64,000 bases of DNA from Paratinospora sagittata (lineage: Eukaryota; Streptophyta; Magnoliopsida; Ranunculales; Menispermaceae): NCBI GenBank assembly GCA_035771175.1, contig CM069610.1:26316501-26380500 (forward strand), given 5' to 3'. The position numbers and the translations under genes are program-made. Positions 58,847 to 64,000 of the stretch are shown one piece after another; the first letter of the stretch is position 1, and every line of letters begins with the position of its first letter. The notes under the pieces were generated by a model. That model saw only the letters and a program-made list of their open reading frames with translations. It did not search any database and was not told the origin of the DNA.

Positions 58847-59400
58847 TGTTGGGGTCGTAGGAGAGTTCGTTTTACATTATTTAGTTTCTGTTTTTTTAAC
58901 TATTTTTGGTACTATTTTCAATAAGTTTGCTATTTTTGGTAATTTTGCTGAATTAGGAAAGTTGTTTGCTTAGTTAGTCCATAAACTATTATAAGCCTTA
59001 GGGAAACTAGTTTATGAGAGACGAATAAATGTTTTTATGATTTTACTTCTCCATTGTCTCTCTTTCTTGGTATCAACAAGGAACATAAATCGTCATTTCT
59101 TCCTTTTGATACAATGGCCTACATCAATTGGTATTAGAGATGTGTTTGTTCCATTACTATGCTAGCAAAGAGACAATAGTGTGAATATTGATTGGAGTAT
59201 GAGATTAGACGTGATGATTTCACATAGATGCAATAGTAGATTGCACAACTTGCGCAGTAGGTTGTAATGTCGATGCAAAATCAACAGTCCTGAAAATGTA
59301 GAAAGATTCGATCTTCTCTCCTTAAGCAAATGATTCAAATGAAGAAGGTAATTCTTTTGCCCATGCACCATGACAATTGAGAGAAATATGATGCGACCAT
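58847..59400 (+). mobile_element. Decayed LTR element: LTR, primer site, gag scrap
   Basis: TGTTGGGGTCGTAGG (about 58847) could be an LTR start. TTGGTATTAGAG (59131-59142) is a one-base variant of the initiator-tRNA primer site. The sequence after it decodes in pieces as RSRLHNL and PENVERFD-like gag, with many stops. Edges are approximate. Confidence 0.35.
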
Positions 59401-59423
59401 AGTAATCAAATCGGTACGATTTT

Positions 59424-59452
59424 CATCGAATCGTACCGAGGGAGATTCAAAT
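59424..59452. other. Short perfect hairpin
   Basis: CGGTACGATT and AATCGTACCG are 10-bp inverted arms separated by seven bases, in a region rich in CGGTCGATTT-like words. It may be the terminus of the hAT element that follows. Confidence 0.45.
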
Positions 59453-59940
59453 CGGCCAAAAAATTGAAAATCGACCCAAACCGGTCGATTTCTGATCGAA
59501 TAGTACGAGTCGATCTGGGTTGTGGAAACAACGACCCAAATAGACTTCTTTTTTTAAAAAAAATGTGTTTTTTTTTTCTTCCTCTTTCTAAAAGCTATTT
59601 AAAGAAGATTTCAAAATCCTAGGGATAAAAAACAAGAGAAAAGAAGATTCCTAAAGTTCTTCCTTTTCTTCTTCACCACTTGCTAGAGACAAGAGGGGCC
59701 CCCATTGTCTCCTTCCACCTTGGATCTCCACTATTTCTCTTTTCTTTTGTTTGTTTTCTTTCTTTATTGGAAGAAATTTCTACTCTCCTACAAAGATAGT
59801 AAGGAAAACCCAAAGATTGGTGACTTCTATCCCTTTCTTTCTTTGATTCAAATTTTAGGGATTGTTTTTGTGTTGCCTTGTTTGTTTTTTTAAGAGTAGT
59901 TTTTTTCTATCTTTGGAGATGACTAGAGAAGAGGATAAAA

Positions 59941-60171
59941 CTTGGGAGCAGTGTTGTCAAGGCCGCGCATAGGCGCCTTGGGTAGTGGCACCACCTAGAC
60001 CACCGTCTAGGCGGTCTAAGCAAATATATATTTTTTGTTTGTTAAAACCTGCGAAATCCTCTCCCTCCTTCCACTTCGACTTCTGCAAACCCTAAATACA
60101 TTTATGTATATAATTATTAATTTATATTATATAAATTAATAATTATTTAATATATAAATTAAATTAATAAT

Positions 60172-60248
<77 letters not shown>

Positions 60249-60399
60249 AGTGAGGGACCAATAAATAAATAAATAAATTTTTCAGGGACTTCTAAATAAA
60301 TATTTTATATCCGGCTTTAATCCCGCCTAGGCCCCGCCTCGCTTAATTAAGGTTTACCGCCTACCACTGCCTTTCCGCCTTGACAACACTGCTTGGGAG
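59941..60399. mobile_element. hAT-type MITE with perfect 8-bp target duplication
   Basis: The element proper is 59949-60391 (443 bp). Its ends are CAGTGTTGTCAAGGC and the reverse complement GCCTTGACAACACTG. CTTGGGAG is duplicated at 59941-59948 and 60392-60399, and eight bases is the hAT hallmark. The outer arms carry GGCGCCTTGGG and TAGGCGG words. A long (TA)n tract (60175-60246) sits in the middle. It is inserted in the transposase of a hAT element. Confidence 0.9.
60175..60246. repeat. (TA)n microsatellite in the MITE
   Basis: A nearly uninterrupted TA tract of about 72 bp. Confidence 0.9.
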
Positions 60400-61589
60400 C
60401 ATTGCTCCATGTTCGCCCAAAAAATAAGATGTATTTGAGGTGTAACTATTGTGGAAAAATTCTTCATGGAGGTGTTTTTAGAATGAAACACCACTTAGCA
60501 AAGACCAAAAAAGATGCAAAAGAATGTCCTAGTGTTCCCGTTGATGTCAGTGCATTTTTTAAGGATTTATTGAAACGAAAAAAGAAAAAAAGGAAAATAA
60601 AGAAGATTAGATGTATGATACAAGAGGAAAAAGACATGAATTTGTGGACCTTGAAGTTGAAAATGAAGTAGGAGGAGACACCACTAAAACAAAAGGGGTG
60701 ATGGAAAATTTTTTTTCAAGGAAAGGCAAATAAACTACTCTTAAAGAGCGTTGGAAGAAGGGTGAAAGGGAAAAAAATTGCCAAAAAATTGCTAGGCTTT
60801 TTTATTGCGACAACATTGCTTTTAATGTGGTTAAAAGTCCATTTTTTGATGATATGGTTCAGTATATTTCTACTTCTGGACCAGGTTTGAAGGTGCCTAG
60901 CTACCATGAGTTGACAAATCCATTACTTCAAAAGGAAGTGAAGTATTTTGAAGGCCTTCTTGAAGAGTATAAGAAAGAATGGAGTAGTGCAGGCTGTACC
61001 ATAATGTCAGATGGCTGGACAGATGGAAGAAATAGAACAATAATTAATTTTTTGGTGAATAGTCCTAAGGGAATCACATTTCTTAAGTCTGTGGATGCTT
61101 TTGACATCATAAAGAATGCTGAGAATTTATTTACTCTCCTTGATAGTGTGGTGGAGGAAGTGGGGGAGGAAAATGTAGTTCAGGTGATTACAAATAGAGC
61201 TTCAGCATATGACAATGCTGGACAAATGCTTGATGCTAGAGGACATTGGTAGATTACCCATCCATGCAGATGTCATCAACAAATGCCGGAGACTTACAGT
61301 GTACATCTACAATCATTGTTAGGTGTTGAACTTGATGAGAAAGTTCACCAGTGGAGGAGATTTGGTTAGGCTTACAGTGACTCGCTTTGGTACATGTTTT
61401 CTCACCATGAAGAGTGTGCTTGTGCATAAGTCGACATTGATTTCCTTATTTGCTTCAGAGGAATGGCAGAAGAGTTCTTTTGCTAAGAAGAGAGAAGGAG
61501 TGGCTATTAGCCACATCATTTTGGTTGAAGCCAACTTATGTAAATCTATCAAGTATTTCCTAAAAAGCACAATTCCTCTTGTGAAGCCT

Positions 61590-62256
61590 AGGACTGCGGG
61601 AACTGGCTGCTGCAGTTATGGAGGGTGGCGACAGAGTTTTTTTACGTGGCCCTGTTGGCTGCAATTGTAGCAAGTCAACCTCTAATGGTTAGGTGTTTGT
61701 TGTTGGTTCAATTGGCTATGCTGATTGTGGTGTTGATGGCCACCACTTATGCCATTGCCATTGCAGTGATCGCCCCTGCCATTACGGCCTCCTCTGTTCT
61801 AATTTTGAAAACCCTGTTGGCCAGGGGTAAAAGTTTCAGCCGCAGGTTTGTATTATGACTCTCCGACCCTGATCAAACAGGTGTCTGGACGCTGATCACC
61901 TGATTGGCCGCAGTCTCACAGACAACCGTTTGTATAGTCACTTTCATCGCCTCAATGAATCTGGCAAAAAAGTGTTCCATGCCCGGAGGCATGACGAAGG
62001 GTGTAGGTTGAGGTGGCACTGCCTTTCTAGAAGTGGTGGCAGTGTCGTGTGCAGCCTGCTCTGTCCTCGGAGGCAGCGGTTCATGATTCTGTGTTTCAGG
62101 AGGTACTTCTTTTGTTGGACGGATTATGCGTGGCCTTTCTCTTTTCCTGGTTTGTATTTTCTCACTGGCAAGGAGAAAAATAGAACTTTTTAGGAAATGT
62201 AGCCAAGTATAGTGATATGATATTCTCAGCAATTCATAAGTTCGAGAGTTCTGCAA
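61590..62256 (-). pseudogene. Ty3/Gypsy gag fragment (minus)
   Basis: On the minus strand frame 61873-62256 gives a Pro-rich stretch (RIIRPTKEVPPETQNHEPLP) and MPPGMEHFFARFIEAMKV, as in plant gypsy gag N-termini. It jumps by deletion to a zinc knuckle CYNCSQQGHVKKLC (about 61640-61680). The conserved gag core between them is gone. The fragment is fused to the hAT remnant with no LTR or target duplication at the join. It is non-functional. Confidence 0.65.
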
Positions 62257-62672
62257 TTATAAAACCACCTATTTTTCTAGGTATGGTGTAAGGTTTTGGT
62301 AAGGAATCAAAGAATCTCACGTGCCTCGTATGTTTGGCCAAGGGATAAAATAAGGTTGGAGTGTTTGTATAATATGTATAAATTCTTGAAAGTATTTCAA
62401 ATATTTTGTTTTTTGGTTTTATGAACGTACTTACCTTTTTAAAAAATCCAAACGAGTCATAGAAATTCTAAGACTGGCCTCAACAAATGCCCTAGTCTAG
62501 CGTTCTATCGCATTCTTATGTGTTCAAACTCTGTTCCTTAGCCTTTCCGATTATTATCCGAATTCCTGTGTCTCATACCACATGAATTTGGTAATAAGGG
62601 GTACAACAAAGTTAAGTTATATGAACACGGTCTCTAAAAACATCGGTTGAAGAAAAGTTCACTAATAGTATC
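62257..62672 (-). other. Probable leader of the gag fragment
   Basis: The AT-rich sequence upstream of the gag scrap includes a degenerate primer-like GTGGTATGAGACAC on the minus strand (about 62570-62583). An LTR would be expected further right but is replaced by family-A copy D. Confidence 0.35.
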
Positions 62673-63960
62673 TGATGCATGCAAACCGCAAGTGTACGAT
62701 TGCCAAGTTATAATATAAATCAATGAGAATCAAGTATAGTCCTCAGGGATTGAATTACTACACTAATTATATCGTTCCTAGCCCTAATTTTATCTAGAAA
62801 ACCAAATTGTGATGATCAGTGAACTAAAATATTAATTAAACTAAAACACTAATTAAAAATAGAAATTTATCAGAATTTTGTGGAGAAAAATTAATATTAA
62901 AAACATCTAGAGATTAGATTTCACTTAATTATCAATTATGCAATATTAGTCATCCTCATTATCAAATTGTTATTCATGTTTTTAAGTCAAAATCCTATAA
63001 TTCCTAACACCCTTTGTCGAGTGTTGCGTTAGAATCTATTACCAAAATACTAGTTTCGATCTATTGATAAAAACAAATACAGTAGCAATGCATTAAGCAT
63101 TGTGATTTTCCTACAACTTCATAAGATATTGCATATCTATCGATACTACGACCATCTCATGTCATATTTCTCATGTTCTAACCTAGAGAACCTTCTATCG
63201 AGTGCCGCCCCCCAAGTCTATGATCATTCAATCCGTGGCCAAGAAATAGATTACGAATAAATCATTGATAATAAATAAAAAGTAATGTTATTGCATAATC
63301 TCTAATATAGGATCCATCTCCTCTCTAGACTAACAAGTTAATTCATAACTTGGAATAACAAAAACCAAAATATGTAAAGAAACAAGAACATAAACATCAA
63401 AACCCTAACTAGTTGCTATTGAACTTGTAAAATCCTCCTTGTCTCCAAGTCTTCTTCTTCGCGTTCCTTCGCTCCTAGCCGTCTTTTTCTCTTCTCCAGT
63501 GTATTCTTCTCGAAAAACCCTAAATTTTGATGTATAATATGCCCAAAAATTGTGTGGAATTGGGATTCGAAAGTGGAAAAAAATCCCATAAAAAACTTGT
63601 TAAAAATGTATTTGAAAATCCCTTTCAACGCCGTGGTGCTCAATTCCAGCGCTGCGGCGCTCCGAGCCATAATCTCCTTTTGCGTTTCACCACTCAACAG
63701 CACCGTAGCGCTACATTTGAGCATCGCGGCGCCTAGAATGTCGGTTTTGGCTTTTTGCTTGTGGGACTTTGCCATTTTTTCACTCATTTTGACTTGGATT
63801 CTTCATGCTTCTCTTTTGCACTTTCTTGTACATGTTTTCATCATTCAAAACCATGACTAATACATCTAAATACCTACGAATCAAAGAAAATCAAATCAAT
63901 AACACACTAAAATATGAAATGGATCATTTTATAAACTAATAAACAAAATTAATGCATAAC
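62673..63960 (-). repeat. Family-A LTR, copy D
   Basis: It is aligned with copy A by GCAAACCGCAAGTGTACG at its low end, CACTCGAG-related segments near 63010 and 63195, the GC-rich motif AACGCCGTGGTGCTC...GCGCTGCGGCGCTC (63628-63662, plus a second pair to 63733), and ACATCTAAATACCTACGAATC (63862-63880). On the minus strand its start is missing: similarity stops at about 63960. It is probably truncated or interrupted. Confidence 0.7.
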
Positions 63961-64000
63961 TTGTTGACTCTGATGAAAGGCCACCGATGGGTTACATATA
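63961..64000. other. Window edge, unassigned
   Basis: These forty bases do not match the family-A LTR and are too short to identify. Confidence 0.3.

Larger units (their letters stand above)
59917..61590 (+). pseudogene. BED/DUF659 hAT transposase, broken
   Basis: hAT transposases cut and paste DNA in the nucleus. The start MTREEDKTWE at 59917 is interrupted by a MITE (59949-60391). The BED finger follows: LRCNYCGKILHGGVFRMKHH (about 60430-60490). A Lys-rich linker leads to frame 60827-61252 with the DUF659 core: KEWSSAGCTIMSDGWTDGRN (first catalytic Asp) and VVQVITNRASAYDNAGQ, where the second catalytic Asp expected in VITDN is Asn. After a frameshift, 61323-61585 has VTRFGTCFLTMKSVL and SFAKKREGVAI. 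The C-terminal dimerisation region is missing; a gypsy gag scrap replaces it at about 61590. Confidence 0.8.

Noticed and set aside
61625..62193. Plus-strand open frames
   Set aside because: They are antisense to the gypsy gag zinc knuckle and Pro-rich region read on the minus strand.

Overview
The window looks like a repeat island from the nuclear genome of a flowering plant, probably a eudicot. It is AT-rich and full of (TA)n tracts. The repeats are LTR retrotransposons of plant type (chromovirus-like Ty3/Gypsy, Ty1/Copia, and solo LTRs resembling the Copia SIRE/Maximus type), plus a plant BED/DUF659 hAT transposase and MITEs. I see no rRNA, tRNA, CRISPR or prokaryotic features. Only one stretch looks like an ordinary host gene: the first coding exon of a SNAPIN-like protein (57389-57641, + strand), ending at a good splice donor.

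Left part (1-21168). The 3' end of an element of family A (internal region, polypurine tract, LTR 1376-2908) sits in a chromoviral LTR remnant U (to 3853). Then begins a degenerate plant-transposon-type ORF, here called H, which recurs in four pieces (4154-4512, 15948-16144, 18104-18298, 20584-21168). The pieces are separated by an 11.4-kb back-and-forth (inverted) nest of a decayed chromovirus N (4513-15947) and by two solo LTRs of family S, each with a perfect 5-bp target duplication.

Middle part (21169-39761). A decayed Ty3/Gypsy element G1 (gag, protease, RT, RNase H, integrase, + strand) is split inside RNase H by a T-family solo LTR, which itself carries an S-family solo LTR. It is split again inside integrase by another S solo LTR, then cut off by an inverted S fragment. 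A second T remnant is split by an S LTR, which is split by an A-family solo LTR.

Next part (39762-47701). An A-family solo LTR with target duplication GTGTG lies in another S LTR and is itself interrupted by W (40133-46083). W is an LTR-to-LTR Gypsy element on the minus strand. It keeps an open 388-residue gag but has lost nearly all of pol.

Right part (47702-64000). A decayed minus-strand Ty1/Copia element (3' LTR, RT, integrase, protease, gag) is split in RT by a chromoviral solo LTR, V1. Then come a mariner-type MITE candidate, the SNAPIN-like exon, a decayed LTR element, a broken hAT transposase carrying a hAT-type MITE with a perfect 8-bp duplication, a minus-strand gypsy gag scrap, and a fourth A-family LTR.

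The elements do not act together as a pathway. The window records successive insertions, and the duplications and split ORFs give their order: H and G1 are oldest; T, N and Copia are intermediate; S solo LTRs come next; A-family LTRs are later still; W is among the youngest, because it lies inside an A LTR that lies inside an S LTR. The most unusual structures are the N palindrome with its circularly permuted single-LTR unit, the gag-only W element, the hairpin-forming minisatellite inside S LTRs, and a module of about 180 bp shared by a Copia LTR and a Gypsy solo LTR. Coordinates of LTR ends rest on TG...CA ends, target duplications, primer-binding sites and alignment by eye between copies. 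No database search was possible.
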